From the NCBI GenBank assembly GCA_029204225.1, contig CM055113.1:1219973-1283972 (forward strand): a stretch of 64,000 nt of DNA. The letters are read 5' to 3'. Source of the stretch: Diphasiastrum complanatum (taxonomy: Eukaryota > Streptophyta > Lycopodiopsida > Lycopodiales > Lycopodiaceae). Shown one piece after another: positions 1 through 10,427 of this stretch. Positions within the stretch are counted from its first letter, which is position 1. Every line of letters starts with the position of its first letter. The notes beneath the pieces were generated by a model. It saw only the letters and a list, made by a program, of their open reading frames with translations. It was not told where the DNA came from and made no database searches. The position numbers were made by a program, and so were the translations under genes.

Positions 1-105
1 CTTTCATTATCAAAAATTTGAAGGGTGCTCTAAGAATTTTTTAAATTATCAGACTTTCCACGGGAAAGGTTAATTTAAAAATACATTTCTATGAAGGAAA
101 GTCGG
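1..105 (+). repeat. Left arm of a 13-kb-spaced inverted repeat
   Basis: About 100 bp here reads as the reverse complement of 13580-13682, with a few mismatches; the shared core includes cccgtggaaagtctgat (as written on the right arm). The arm may extend beyond the window start. The two arms bracket E1/E2. They could be ends of a larger inverted structure or simply two copies of one dispersed repeat in opposite orientation. Confidence 0.7.
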
Positions 106-149
106 CTGTGAAGGACTGGAAAGGCTTCAAAATGCAGGCCTGGTGGGCC

Positions 150-157
150 TCTCTCTC

Positions 158-214
<57 letters not shown>
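150..214 (+). repeat. CT microsatellite
   Basis: A near-pure CT dinucleotide tract with one GT interruption, directly before the tandem array. Confidence 0.95.
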
Positions 215-216
<2 letters not shown>

Positions 217-830
217 TTGCACTCAAGCTTGCATGACAGACCTACGTGGTACATAGCTTAGTTAGCTTGCCACACAAGACTATGTCAAGCCTATGTGGCA
301 AAATGCAACATGCCTGCATGGCAAACATCAAACCTATGTCATGCCTATATGACCTGCCACACAAGCCTATGATAGTCCTACGTGGCTTGCCACATGGCAA
401 GTCCCAAACCTACATGTTTTTTCTCATGACATGCCTACGTGGCTTGCCACGTGGCAACTTGTGAGCCCCAGCTCTCTCTCTCTCTCTCTAGGTCCACTCA
501 AGCCTACATGGCAGAGCTTGGTTGGCTTGCCACACAAGCCTATGGCAAGCCTATGTGGTAGCTTGCGACATGCTTGCGTGGCAGACATCAGACCTATGTC
601 ATGCCTATGTGGCTTGCCACACAAGCAGATGGTAGGCCTGCATGGCAACTTTCGAGTCCACCTATATATCTCTCTCTAGGTCCACTCAAACCTATGTGGC
701 AGAGTCCGGTTTGCTTGCCATACAAGCCTATGGTAGGCCTACATGCTTGCCACATGGCAAACCTCAAGCTTGCATGATTTGCCATGTGGCAGACCTACCT
801 AGCTTGCCCCATGGCAGTGTGGTCTTAGCA
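215..830 (+). repeat. Degenerate tandem array rich in TTGCCAC...TGGCAA motifs
   Basis: A sequence beginning with a short CT run, then 'aggtccactcaagcc', recurs at about 489 and 678 (189 bp apart), with a more diverged, longer copy from about 215. Within units, short motifs such as 'ttgccacacaagcctatg' and 'cctatgtggc' recur every 20-60 bp, often as small inverted pairs (ttgccaca/tgtggcaa). Several frames stay open only because of this periodicity, so I do not call genes here. Confidence 0.8.
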
Positions 831-1580
831 TTCCTCCACATCACCCAATTCCAAGCATGAAGAAAATTTCTTAAAGGTCAGTGAATAACACTATCAACTA
901 GCAGGAAAAGATTTTTTGCTACATACCTTCCCAAAAGAAAAATTTTGTGCCTATCTGAGTTCCAAAAAATAGTGTCACCTGCTTTCGACTACAATCTTCA
1001 AACTTTGTAGCTTATGGAATTTCTAGTGTCAACTTTTCTATTGAATTTTGAGCATAAATAGTGGACTGAGATCGCTGCTTAAAAAGAAAAAATACCGAGA
1101 GGAAGATGAGTCCGATGTCAAAGCCTACAACAATGAAAAGGGGAGGAATCCCAACCATAGCCATACACTTAGTCGAATACCGTTGATGGTGCTGCAGACC
1201 TTGCATCTGTTAGAACTCGTCATCCTTTAATTCTGCCATCCACGATCATTTTTTTTGAGTTTTGTCCACAAAAGAGATGTGTGTAAACCGTTTGTAGGAG
1301 GCGCAAGCAAGAATAGAGAGTATTGATGACACCTTCAAACGACTTGTGCTGTCATTTGTGCTTATCAACAAAGCATCAACCTCTTGTAAGCCTCTCACAT
1401 AAGATGTTGCAGACGTACTAGATCTTCGCCTGGAGTTTCTTGGCCTCGGCGCCAATGTGGATCACATTATGCATTTCTCTTCCTTCAGTCGACACAACTT
1501 GCGTCTAAGAATTCTAGAGATGCCAACAGTTTTAGATCAAACATGAAACTAGAATCTGAGTTGAACATCTGGCATAAGAG
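831..1580. other. Gene-free stretch left of E1
   Basis: No supportable gene. On the minus strand at 1441-1456 there is a tggcgccg-type sequence resembling a gypsy primer-binding site, followed on that strand by a short serine/arginine-rich open frame (to about 1246). A second short minus frame (1206-1012) has one hydrophobic stretch. Neither is recognised; they may be remnants of a decayed LTR element. Confidence 0.4.
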
Positions 1581-1852
1581 TTAGAATTAAGGTAGAATCA
1601 TTGTGTTACTGTACTGTGGGTCCTATCAGTGGATAAGGATCAGTTGGCCTCGCCACGAGGCAAGTCGATGGGACATGCGTCCCGCCAACGACAACCTGGG
1701 TCATGCATGGGTTGCCTGAGCGAACAACTATATGTACAATGTAATTTCATTTTGAGAAATACAGTTGCTATGTGAGCTTGCTGTAGAGAGTGTTTTCTGT
1801 CTGTGTTACTGTGTAGCATGATCTGTGTTCCTGTGCAAAGCAAATTCTAAGT
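1581..1852 (+). repeat. E1 5' LTR
   Basis: About 272 bp matching 12626-12894, including 'gtgttactgtactgtggg' and the 3' end 'gcaaattctaa'. It ends directly before the primer-binding site. Boundaries are good to about 3 bp. At this length it is short for a copia LTR. Confidence 0.9.
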
Positions 1853-1864
1853 TGGTATCAGAGC
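1853..1864 (+). promoter_or_regulatory. E1 primer-binding site
   Basis: TGGTATCAGAGC, the complement of the 3' end of plant initiator tRNA-Met, abuts the 5' LTR. This is where minus-strand synthesis would be primed. Confidence 0.92.
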
Positions 1865-3151
1865 CGTACATGGAGTGTACACATTACAACATCGTCGTTG
1901 AAGAGAGCTTTGGGAGAACTATCTTCTGAGAGTTTGGGGTTTACGGCGGGTTGAAGACGAGAAGAGACGGTTTCTAGTTTATAGAGGCTTGCTAAGCTCA
2001 GTAGAGAGATTATTAGCCTGTGCATAGCATCAGACAGGAAAAAATTTGGTGAAAAATTGACAATTTTGAAGCCAGCTGAAAATTGAAACCGGGCTTGGGG
2101 TTACGGTTTTTACACATAATTGGTGATTTCTTTGTCGTTTGTGCACCATTTTGGATGCCGTATGGACAGGAAGGAAGCTAATCACATTGTCAACCAGCCA
2201 TGGAGAGATTCTGAGGTTTATGTCAGAGATTTGTCTCCAGACAGTTGACCTAGCAGATTTGCGGTAAAAAGGTGAAAAAAGCCACTGTCAAATTGAGCTA
2301 AAATCATCATTTCTCCACGGAATTTCTTGAGTGAACACTCTACAGTCTTGGAATCAGTAGGGCGACCCTGCTCCAGGCCTCAGATTGTGCTCAAATCGAT
2401 CTACAGACGAGTTAGATCAGACAACTTTGAGTGTGGGGAGGCGCGGCCGCAGACAGGGAGGTCGCGGGCTGTTCGCACGCCCAACGTGATGGATATTGTA
2501 GTGTCTCGAAGGCCATAGCGACTGTAGGAGTGCAGTTCAACGCCCAGATGCACTTTGGACCTTTGGATGAGGTGTCAAATGCATCGACGGTCCAGAACTT
2601 GTGATGGGAGAGAAACTTGGACCACAAGATTTGGTTCAGCCATTGGATGGGCTTTGAACAGGGCCCTGAAGAAGTGAAGTGCATTCTGGCCTTCAACTTC
2701 ATTAAAAATTCTCATCCTAAAAGTTGAGTTGGGTCCCTTCACAAGTGAAGAGTGAAGTTTCTTCAAGGTGAAGAAACAGTTCAAAAAACTAGAAAAGTCT
2801 CTATTTTTGGGTCCTTTGCCCATTTTGACCCAAACGAAAGGCTATAACCTCCAAACGAAGGGCACCCCGACTGTACCTGCAAGTACGGTACAGCAAAACA
2901 GAGTGATTGTAGTGGAGAAAGTTTTTGGAGTATGCCAAAAGTGATTTCACCATTCCACTGGGCACGTTGTTAGGAGTTGACGACTGAGTGCATTTCGGAA
3001 GGCGACGCCGATTTGGCTTTCAAATTGGTGGAAAAGCGGCGAGTGGCCTGGTAAAGGAAAAAGTGCAGGTCATTATTTTCAACTTCTGACATCACTGTTG
3101 GCCTCGACATACTGTTCTTAGCCTAAGGCAGAAGTTTCAAGCAGTTTTGCG
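1865..3151 (+). other. E1 untranslated leader
   Basis: About 1.3 kb between primer-binding site and gag start, without a convincing gene. Much of its second half is alignable with the leader of E6 (44280-44602 and 50180-50260). It contains a conserved hairpin at 2871-2893 with 7-bp arms (ctgtacc/ggtacag). Confidence 0.8.
2871..2893 (+). other. Conserved leader stem-loop in E1
   Basis: Arms ctgtacc and ggtacag enclose a 9-nt loop. The E6 leader keeps a 5-bp version at about 44504-44524 in an otherwise diverged stretch. A role in RNA dimerisation or packaging is inference. Confidence 0.55.
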
Positions 3152-3470
3152 ATGGCAAACATGGGAAAGTCCATTTTGAGTGAAAGTAGCAAATTGGACG
3201 GGATTTCCAACTATGCAGTGTGGAAATTCAAAATGAAAAATATTTTTGATGGAGAAAGACATGTGGGAAGTCATCACAGGTGATAAGAGAATGCCGCCAA
3301 ATGAAGCGGACATCAAAGTATTCGACAAAAAGATGAGGAAAGCTTTGACCTTCATTAACTTGTCAATGAAGGATCACATCATTAACCACATTTGTGATGC
3401 TATTACACCCAGACAGGCATGGGATGTGCTAAAGGAGCAGTTCGAGATGTCAAATATGTCAAAGGCAAGT
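3152..3470 (+). pseudogene. E1 gag, frameshifted and internally deleted
   Basis: The copia Gag would bind and coat the element RNA in a cytoplasmic particle. The start ATG at 3152 is followed by a typical N-terminus (KLDGISNYAVWKFKMK). An extra T in the run near 3243 shifts the frame; the product continues from 3246 as MEKDMWEVITGDK through AWDVLKEQFEMSN. It then jumps straight to the zinc-knuckle region in another frame, so roughly the central third or more of Gag is missing. It matches the UBN2/copia gag-polypeptide type in layout. It cannot make a full-length Gag. Confidence 0.85.
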
Positions 3471-5348
3471 GCTTCCATTGTGGTAAAAAGGGCCATTGGA
3501 AGAGTGAATGTCGCAAATTCCTGGTGGAACAAGGCAAGGGGAAACCGAAACAAGCAGGTAACCTTGTCGATGAGGGTGAGATTGAAGACTCTAGCATCTT
3601 CATATCTGCATTGTCATCTAATCAAGATAATCAAGCATGGTATATTGACTCAGGAGCCACAAGACACATGACAGGTAACAAGAATTGGTTTAGTAGTTTG
3701 AAGGTGTTGGATAATGGAACATCTATTTCACAAGCAAATGGTGAGGTGTGCAAGATCAAGGGGATAGGCACCATTTCAATCCAACTACCTGATGGCAAAA
3801 GCAGGATGATCAGGGAGGTACTTTATGTACCAGGTTTGAAGAAAAATCTACTTTATGTTGGAGTCATTACTGATCAAAAGTTGAAAGTAGAATTCGCCCA
3901 TGATCGTTGCTTTGTGAAGGATGTGAACCAAAAGTTCAAACTTATTGCAGATGGAGTAAGAGAGCCCAATACTAAGTTGTACAGGTTGAATGCTACAATT
4001 AAGGGGCAACATGGACTTGTATCGTCCATTCCATCGCAAACTGAGTTGTGGCATAAGAGGCTTGGTCACTTGAACTTGGGAAGCCTCAGTTTGATGAGAA
4101 AATTGGAGATGGTAACAGGATTGCCTACCATAGAAGATCACTTGAAATCGATGTGCGAATCTTGTGTATATGGGAAGCAGCATCGAGAAAAGTTCAATAA
4201 AGGGGGTGTTGCAAGAGCAAAGAACATCCTGGATTTAATCCACACATATTTATGCGGGCCTATGAGGACCATGTCCTTAGCTAAAGCCTTCTATTTCATG
4301 ACGTTTATTGATGATATGTCACGTAAGACGTGGATCTACTTCTTGAAGAAGAAATCAGATGCATTTGATAACTTCAAGAGCTTCAAAGCATTGGTCGAAA
4401 ATCAGACAGGTAGGAAGATCAAAGTCCTAAGATCAGATAGTGGAGGTGAGTACAATCTAATGACTTCAATGATCTTTGTGATCAATGTGGGATTAAAAGA
4501 CAATTTATGCAAGCTCATACTCCTACTCTCAATGGTGTAGCTAAGCGCAAGAATCGTACGATTGTGGAAAGTTCTAGATCTATGCTAGCTGAGATGAAAC
4601 TACCAAAAGATTTTTGGTCAGAAGCATGTAGCACGGCAGTCTATCTTCAAAATAAAAGTCCTGCCATTGCCATACTTAAGATAACACCTGAGGAAGCATT
4701 CACGAAGAAGAAGCCAAAGGTGAACCACTTGCAAATCTTTGGATGTAAGGCCTTTGTACACATTCCTAAGGAAGAGAGATGTAAACTTGATGTCTATCAA
4801 GTGCATATTCCTAGGATATGATGATTGTGTGAAGGGCTATAGATGTTTTGATCCAGTCGAAAACAAAATCCATATAAGCTGTGATGTTATCTTTGATGAA
4901 TCCAAGATGTATGAATACGAGGATGCTGAGAAGATAGACACATCCACTGGGCAAGATGGTATAGTGAGGATACCACCTGATGATGATCCATTCATTGACC
5001 TTCCGAGTGATGAACATGAGGATACATCTCAAGATACTACTACTCAACCTCAAGAAACAGGTTGGAGAGGTAGGGACAAACCTTTTGGTGCAAGAAGGAT
5101 TACAGTTGCAGGTGACAAACGCAAGGAGAAGGATGTACCGTGGGATACATTTTCACCAGGAAGCCGATCACCTAACAGGAAGCTCCCTAAGTGGTTTGAG
5201 AGATTGTTGGAGAGCCACGACATAGATGACTTTCTAGGATCATCTAACCAGGGAGAGCTACGAAGATCAACAAGAGAGAAGACACTACTTGAAAGGTATG
5301 AAGCACATTATGCTCTCTTATCTAGCATTATTCAAAGTAAAGAACCTT
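3452..5348 (+). pseudogene. E1 zinc knuckle, protease and integrase, broken
   Basis: Order in frame: zinc knuckle CFHCGKKGHWKSEC (canonical C-X2-C-X4-H-X4-C, about 3476), copia protease motif YIDSGATRHM (about 3641), the H-H-C-C zinc domain before integrase (LWHKRLGH...CESCVYGKQ, about 4047-4185), then the integrase core. Two of the three expected catalytic acids are altered: the first Asp is Tyr (IHTYLCGPM, about 4247) and the third Glu is Lys (GVAKRKNRT, about 4543). The second Asp remains (RSDSGGEY). Frameshifts lie near 4490-4507 and 4790. The C-terminal integrase region runs to 5348, where E2 interrupts it. Confidence 0.9.
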
Positions 5349-6003
5349 TGTGAAAATTGTCAACATTTCCTAGCTAGTTTGAGGCCTAAATTGGCTAAAA
5401 TTGTAAATAGTTTTGGTTCTGGAGTTTCACACGTGTGAACCAGGCCACAATGTTTTTATTTACTGTATTTTTTCAGTATGATGAAGTGTCAAACTTCATA
5501 CCCTTCAAAATGAGACCATTTTGATGTATTTTGGTCATATAAGCCATTTTTAGCTATTTTTCCTATATAGGGAATATCTAGGGTCAAGTACCTTCTAGAG
5601 AGAGGAGAGAGAGTCATCTTCCTCATCCATAAATAGTAGGGAAGTCGTGGAGAACAGGTTGGAGAAACCTTTTGTATGCTTCATTGAGATCAATAGATCA
5701 TTGTCATTGTTTCTTCCTCCATTGAGAGCATTGTTGTGTGTATTGTCTTCAAGCTATTGTGTATGATCTTAGGTGCTTTCCAAAAGTGGTAGGCTGATGT
5801 ATTATGGACTGTATAATGCTATTTTGGGCCGCACTTGATGTTTATGGAAGTTTCCATTTGTGATAAATGCTTTTTGATCAAGTTCTTTGCATTCTAGGTA
5901 GCATAGAATGTGTTGCCAATTCCTAGCTTATGTAGTTTGGAGTGCAAGCATTCAAGCCAATGATCTTGGAGTTTAGATCCACTTAGGATCTGTATTTTTC
6001 ACA
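5349..6003 (+). repeat. E2 5' LTR
   Basis: 655 bp, TG...CA. Repeated at 10423-11078. A TATA-like 'ccataaatagtagg' lies near 5628. The last ~245 bp (from about 5756, 'gtgtatgatcttaggtgc') are nearly identical to the E3 LTRs, whereas the upstream part is only moderately similar. Confidence 0.96.
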
Positions 6004-6015
6004 TGGTATTAGAGC
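6004..6015 (+). promoter_or_regulatory. E2 primer-binding site
   Basis: TGGTATTAGAGC, one mismatch to the initiator tRNA-Met complement, directly after the LTR. E3 has TGGTATCAGAGT at the same place. Confidence 0.9.
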
Positions 6016-7175
6016 TGGTTGGCTTCTATTTACAGTAAGTATTCCATTTTTGGTGATATTTGGATGTTTGATCAAGTTCTAGCATGATTTTGCATTGCTT
6101 TGTTGATCAAATCTTACTAACCTTTGTTTTGTGAGTTGAACTTGTGGATCAAAAGCATATTTCAGGTCTATTGAAGATCAGAGGCTGAAAAGAAACTATT
6201 TTGGATCAGATCATAACACCTAATCATTTGTGATTGTGAGGCTTGTGCATATTCAATACTAACAATGTTCTTTTCAATCCTATTGTTGACAATCTCCATT
6301 CTTGGATGAACACTCTCCTTAAGTGGATGAAACTTCTCCTTAAGTGGATGACAAATGCTCTTTTGAGTGAGTTGTAATTCTCCTAAAGGCTGAGCAAAGC
6401 TCCCATTTGGATGAAAGATCCCCTTTTTTGGGTGAACATATTGTAAGCTCCATTGTGAAGAGCATATTGTAAAGATTGTCATCAATTTTGGCATAAATTT
6501 TGGTGTACTTTGTTGAGCATATAAGTAACTCTCCTTATGTAATTTGATTGGAGCATTTGCTGGAAGGTGTTAACCATTATGCAAGTGTGTTTTCAGGTTC
6601 TTAACAGGTTGAGGAACATTCTCATGTGAAGTGATCTTAGATCTACATCTAAACACCAAGATTTGACAAGATAGTGAAGCTAGTCTTGTGATTCACTAAG
6701 TGTGCTCATTCATTCACCTCTAAATCTTGTATTTATCACTTGCTGGAGTTTATAAACTTTTAGAAGTGTGGTTTACATGTGGTTTTACAGGTTGAATCAA
6801 TATCTTAGTGTGTTGATCATATGTTGATCAAGTTTGTTCATTACTAGGTAATCTTGGCATCCTAGTTCTGGGTATTTTCTAAGAATGCAGGTAACTCTTC
6901 ACACCATAACTTGATTTGGTCACTTGCTGGAAAGTTTGAGAGCTTAAGCAAGAGTGTGTTCAGGTTGGTTTGATTTTGTAATCCATTCTTAGTGTGTGCA
7001 AAGTGTTGCATGTGTTTCAATCTTCCTTTCTATGCTTGGAAACCATCTAGGTTCAAGATAGAAGTGTTTTAGGGTCCTAAATCTTCATAGATCTCTTTAT
7101 CTATCATTTGTTGAGAGAAAAGTGAGTGCTAAGTGCTTTAGGACAGAACCTAAAAGTTGAAGAAACATTAGAATC
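6016..7175 (+). other. E2 untranslated leader with three ~184-bp repeats
   Basis: No gene. The motif ca(c/t)ttgctgg occurs at 6554, 6737 and 6921, i.e. 183 and 184 bp apart. Each is followed by an aagtgtg-like stretch and a tttcagg/ttacagg/ttcagg sequence, marking three diverged tandem units (about 6495-7045). The same arrangement is in E3 (16191, 16374, 16558). Confidence 0.85.
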
Positions 7176-9914
7176 ATGGCTTCCAATGGTGGGATCATGC
7201 TAGAGTCTAGTGAAAGGTTGAGTTCATCAAACTACTCTACTTGGAAAGTGAGGATGGAGTCCTTACTTGAGTTGAATGAACTCATGGACATAGTTGCAGA
7301 AATTGAAGAGAGACCTCTCACACTTCAAGAGCAACAAAGGTTTGATAAGAAGGCCAAAAGGGCTCTTCATATCATTAAAATGAATGTTACAAATGAACTT
7401 CTCAAGGAAGTTGGAAAGTGTCAAAGTGCAAGTGAGGCATGGAATGCCTTAAAGAAGCTCTTTGAATCAAAGTCCACATCTAGGGTATTGACCCTAAGGA
7501 GACAAATATTTTCTAGTAGGCAAAGAGAGGGTGAAAGTGCTCATGCATTTATCTTGAGAGTTAAGTCCCTAAGTGATGATTTAGCATGCATTGATGAGAA
7601 CATAAAAGATGGTGAAATAGTCCAAGTTATGTTGAATGGTTTGCTAAATGAACATGCTAACCTTGTGCAAAGTTTTGCCATTCAAAGAGTCTTGCCAAGT
7701 GTGGTTGACTTGCAAGAAATCTTATTGGCTGAAGAACATAGGTTGCAATCAAAGCTTGATGGTGCATCCTTGCAAGGTGGAGGTGAAGAGGCTTTCTTCA
7801 CAAAAGGCAAATTCAAGGGCAAAGGTAAAGGCAAAGGGAAATGGTCCAAAGGTGGTAACTTTGATCATGATGATCACTCTTCCTCTTCCTCTTCTACTAA
7901 GAACAATAAGTCAAAGTTCAAGTGCTTTTATTGTGGGATAAAAGGTCATTTTGCAAATGAATGTTATAAGAAGAAAAGAGAGCAAGGAGAGAGGCAAGGA
8001 AATCTTACAATAGATGAGGAAGAACATAACACATGTGAATCACTTGTTATGACTTCAAGTTTGTTAGCCAACATAGATGATAATGATCCTTGGTGGATTG
8101 ATAGTGGAGCCTCATCTCACATGACAAGACATAAGGAATACTTTACATCCTTATTGTCTTATGAGGGAGAAGGTAACATCATCTACACTGCAAATGATGG
8201 TCAATGTGACATCAAAGGCATAGGCACTATTCCTATTTCCCTTTCAACAAATAGGAAAGCAAATCTTGAAAATGTTTTGTACATTCCTTCAATCACTAAG
8301 AATTTGCTTAGTGTAAGTCAAATGATTGACAAAGGACTTGATGTGGAGTTCATTGGAGATGCATGTTTGATAAGTAAATGTGGATCCTTGATTGCTCAAG
8401 GTAGGAGGCATGGTAAACTTTTCAAGCTTGATGCATGTGTGATCTCTAATCATGAAGGATGTATGGCTAGGGAGCAATTGACAAACCAAGAAGTTTGGCA
8501 CAAGAGGTTGGGCCATCCCAACTTCAAATCTTTGGAGGTAATGGCAAAGAAAGAGCTTGTTCTTGGTCTCCCTAAAAGTCTTGTTGCAAACAATAGTGTT
8601 TGTGAACATTGTGCCTTGTCCAAATCTCATAGACTTGCTTATTCTAGATCTACTTCTAGATCTAAAGAAGTTTTTCAACTTGTGCATTCTGATATTCATT
8701 CTTCTAGTACAACTAGCAATGGTGGGGCAAAGATGTATGCAACTTTCATTGATGACTTTAGTAGGTATACTTGGATCTATCTTCTTAAAAGTAAGGATGA
8801 AGTGTTTGCTGCATTTGTCAAGTTCAAGAATGAAATGGAAAACCAATTCAATACAAAGATCAAATGCTTAAGATTTGATAATGGAGGGGAATACACCTCA
8901 AATAGGTTCAAAGACTTTTGTATAGCACATGGGATTAAGAGGGAGATGTCTAGTCCTAGGACTCCACAACAGAATGGAGTGGCCGAGAGGAAGAATAGAA
9001 CCCTTTGTGAATGTGCCAAGGCAATGAGACTACATGCTAATCTTGCTAAGTCTTTTTGGGGGGAAGCTTTAGCATGTGCTAACTATCTATGTAATAGATG
9101 GACAAGTTCTTCCTTGGATGGTAAAACTCCTCATGAGGTTCTTTATGGTAGAAGGCCGAGTGTCAAGCATTGTAGGATCTTTGGATGTACATGTTTTGTC
9201 AATATCACACTTGATGATAGAACTAAAGAAGATCCTTCATCAAAGAAGGGTGTGTTTGTTGGCTATAGTGAAGTAAGCAAGGCTTACAAAGTGTACATTC
9301 CTTCTACAAAGAAAGTTGTCATAAGTAGGGATGTCATCTTTCATAAAGAGAATGTTTCCAATGTTGTTGATGTTGATGTTGATGTGCCTACTAATCATCA
9401 TGATGTGCAAGATGTCTTGGATGAAGATGGAGATGCCACTCCAAAGCAAACTTCAAGGAAGACTCAAAGGCAAAGGGCTAAGCCATCAAGGCTAACCTAT
9501 GATGAAAAAGGAAAGCAAGTGGTGGACAACTCTAACTTTGCTTTTCTTACCTCTTTTGATGAACCAACTTGTGTAGGTGAAGCAGTTCAAAAGAAGGAAT
9601 GGATCCAAGCCATGGATCATGAGCATCAAGCACTCATCAAAAGCAACACATGGAGGTTGGTAAAGCTTCCAAAGGACAAGAAGGCAATTGGTTGTAAGTG
9701 GATCTTCAAGATCAAGACAAATCAAGATGGATCAATCAACAAGTACAAGGCAAGGTTGGTGGCAAAGGGGTATGCTCAAGAATATGGTATTGACTATGAT
9801 GAGACCTTTGCACCCGTGGCAAAGATGATATTTACATGGAGCAACCCGAGGGCTATGTTTCACATGATGAGCCTAATCATGTGTGCTATCTCCAAAAGAG
9901 TTTGTATGGGCTAA
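7176..9914 (+). CDS. E2 gag-protease-integrase polyprotein, truncated in RT (912 aa)
   Basis: Copia polyprotein read from the ATG at 7176. Residues ~1-200 are a UBN2-type Gag; a Lys/Gly-rich linker precedes a canonical zinc knuckle CFYCGIKGHFANEC (~249-262). The protease motif WWIDSGASSHM is at ~305. The H-H-C-C domain (VWHKRLGH...CEHC) is at ~438-480. The integrase catalytic triad is present: HSDIHSS (~504), RFDNGGEY (~565), GVAERKNRT (~600). RT begins (WRLVKLPKDKKAIGCKWIFK) and stops making sense after FAPVAKM (~884). Deletion then puts the frame into IFTWSNPRAMF, and it ends at 9914. The particle, protease and integrase could in principle be made; reverse transcription could not. Confidence 0.93.
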   Translation: MASNGGIMLESSERLSSSNYSTWKVRMESLLELNELMDIVAEIEERPLTLQEQQRFDKKAKRALHIIKMNVTNELLKEVGKCQSASEAWNALKKLFESKSTSRVLTLRRQIFSSRQREGESAHAFILRVKSLSDDLACIDENIKDGEIVQVMLNGLLNEHANLVQSFAIQRVLPSVVDLQEILLAEEHRLQSKLDGASLQGGGEEAFFTKGKFKGKGKGKGKWSKGGNFDHDDHSSSSSSTKNNKSKFKCFYCGIKGHFANECYKKKREQGERQGNLTIDEEEHNTCESLVMTSSLLANIDDNDPWWIDSGASSHMTRHKEYFTSLLSYEGEGNIIYTANDGQCDIKGIGTIPISLSTNRKANLENVLYIPSITKNLLSVSQMIDKGLDVEFIGDACLISKCGSLIAQGRRHGKLFKLDACVISNHEGCMAREQLTNQEVWHKRLGHPNFKSLEVMAKKELVLGLPKSLVANNSVCEHCALSKSHRLAYSRSTSRSKEVFQLVHSDIHSSSTTSNGGAKMYATFIDDFSRYTWIYLLKSKDEVFAAFVKFKNEMENQFNTKIKCLRFDNGGEYTSNRFKDFCIAHGIKREMSSPRTPQQNGVAERKNRTLCECAKAMRLHANLAKSFWGEALACANYLCNRWTSSSLDGKTPHEVLYGRRPSVKHCRIFGCTCFVNITLDDRTKEDPSSKKGVFVGYSEVSKAYKVYIPSTKKVVISRDVIFHKENVSNVVDVDVDVPTNHHDVQDVLDEDGDATPKQTSRKTQRQRAKPSRLTYDEKGKQVVDNSNFAFLTSFDEPTCVGEAVQKKEWIQAMDHEHQALIKSNTWRLVKLPKDKKAIGCKWIFKIKTNQDGSINKYKARLVAKGYAQEYGIDYDETFAPVAKMIFTWSNPRAMFHMMSLIMCAISKRVCMG

Positions 9915-10427
9915 AGCAAGCACCAAGGAGTTGATTCAGATTTTGCAGGTGATCAAATGGATAGGAAGTCAACAAGTGCCTTTGCAATCTATCTTGGAGA
10001 TGGAGTGGTCTCATGGCTATCAAAGAAGCAACCAACTATCTCTCTATCTTCCACCGAAGCCGAGTACAAGGCATTAACAACATGCACCAAGGAGATTCTT
10101 TGGATCAAGAGGATGTTATTGGATCTTCACTTGCTGGAACCAGAGAAGACTCCAATCATACTTTGTGATAACCTTTCAGCCCAAAGCTTGGCAAGCAATC
10201 CTGTTTTTCATGCAAGGAGCAAGCACATTGAGATTGCTCACCATTTTGTGAGAGATCAAGTCATTGCCAAAGAGGTGGAGCTTCAACATGTCTCTTCAAA
10301 GGAGTGTGTGGCTGATATCTTCACCAAACCATTGGGAAAGGACCTATATTTAATGCATAGATCTAATCTTGGAATGTGCTCAAAGACTATGTTGAAACTA
10401 GCATCCAATGTTGAAGAGGGAGTGTGA
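9827..10427 (+). pseudogene. E2 RT remnant and RNase H, out of frame
   Basis: Two internal deletions remove most of RT. A short RT piece survives in another frame from 9827 (DIYMEQPEGYV...LYGLKQAPR). It is joined at about 9931 to the RNase H start (DSDFAGDQMDRKSTSAFA). RNase H then runs on to the stop at 10427 with the usual LSSTEAEY, LCDN, RSKHIEI and VADIFTKPLGK motifs. The YVDD catalytic motif and the palm around it are absent. The reading frame of this part differs from the main frame, so the RNase H is not fused to the polyprotein. The final stop codon overlaps the start of the 3' LTR. Confidence 0.9.
10413..10422 (+). promoter_or_regulatory. E2 polypurine tract
   Basis: gaagagggag directly before the 3' LTR, the expected plus-strand primer. 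E3 has the same tract at 19909-19918. Confidence 0.9.

Noticed and set aside
2327-2823. Short ORFs in the E1 leader
   Set aside because: No motif, overlapping on both strands, and not conserved as frames in the E6 leader.
6168-6494. Minus-strand ORF in the E2 leader, also present in E3 (15806-16102)
   Set aside because: The two copies differ by a frameshift in a T run, and the frame lies antisense in a non-coding leader.
8289-8846. 185-codon minus-strand ORF opposite E2 integrase
   Set aside because: Shadow of the polyprotein; no motif of its own.
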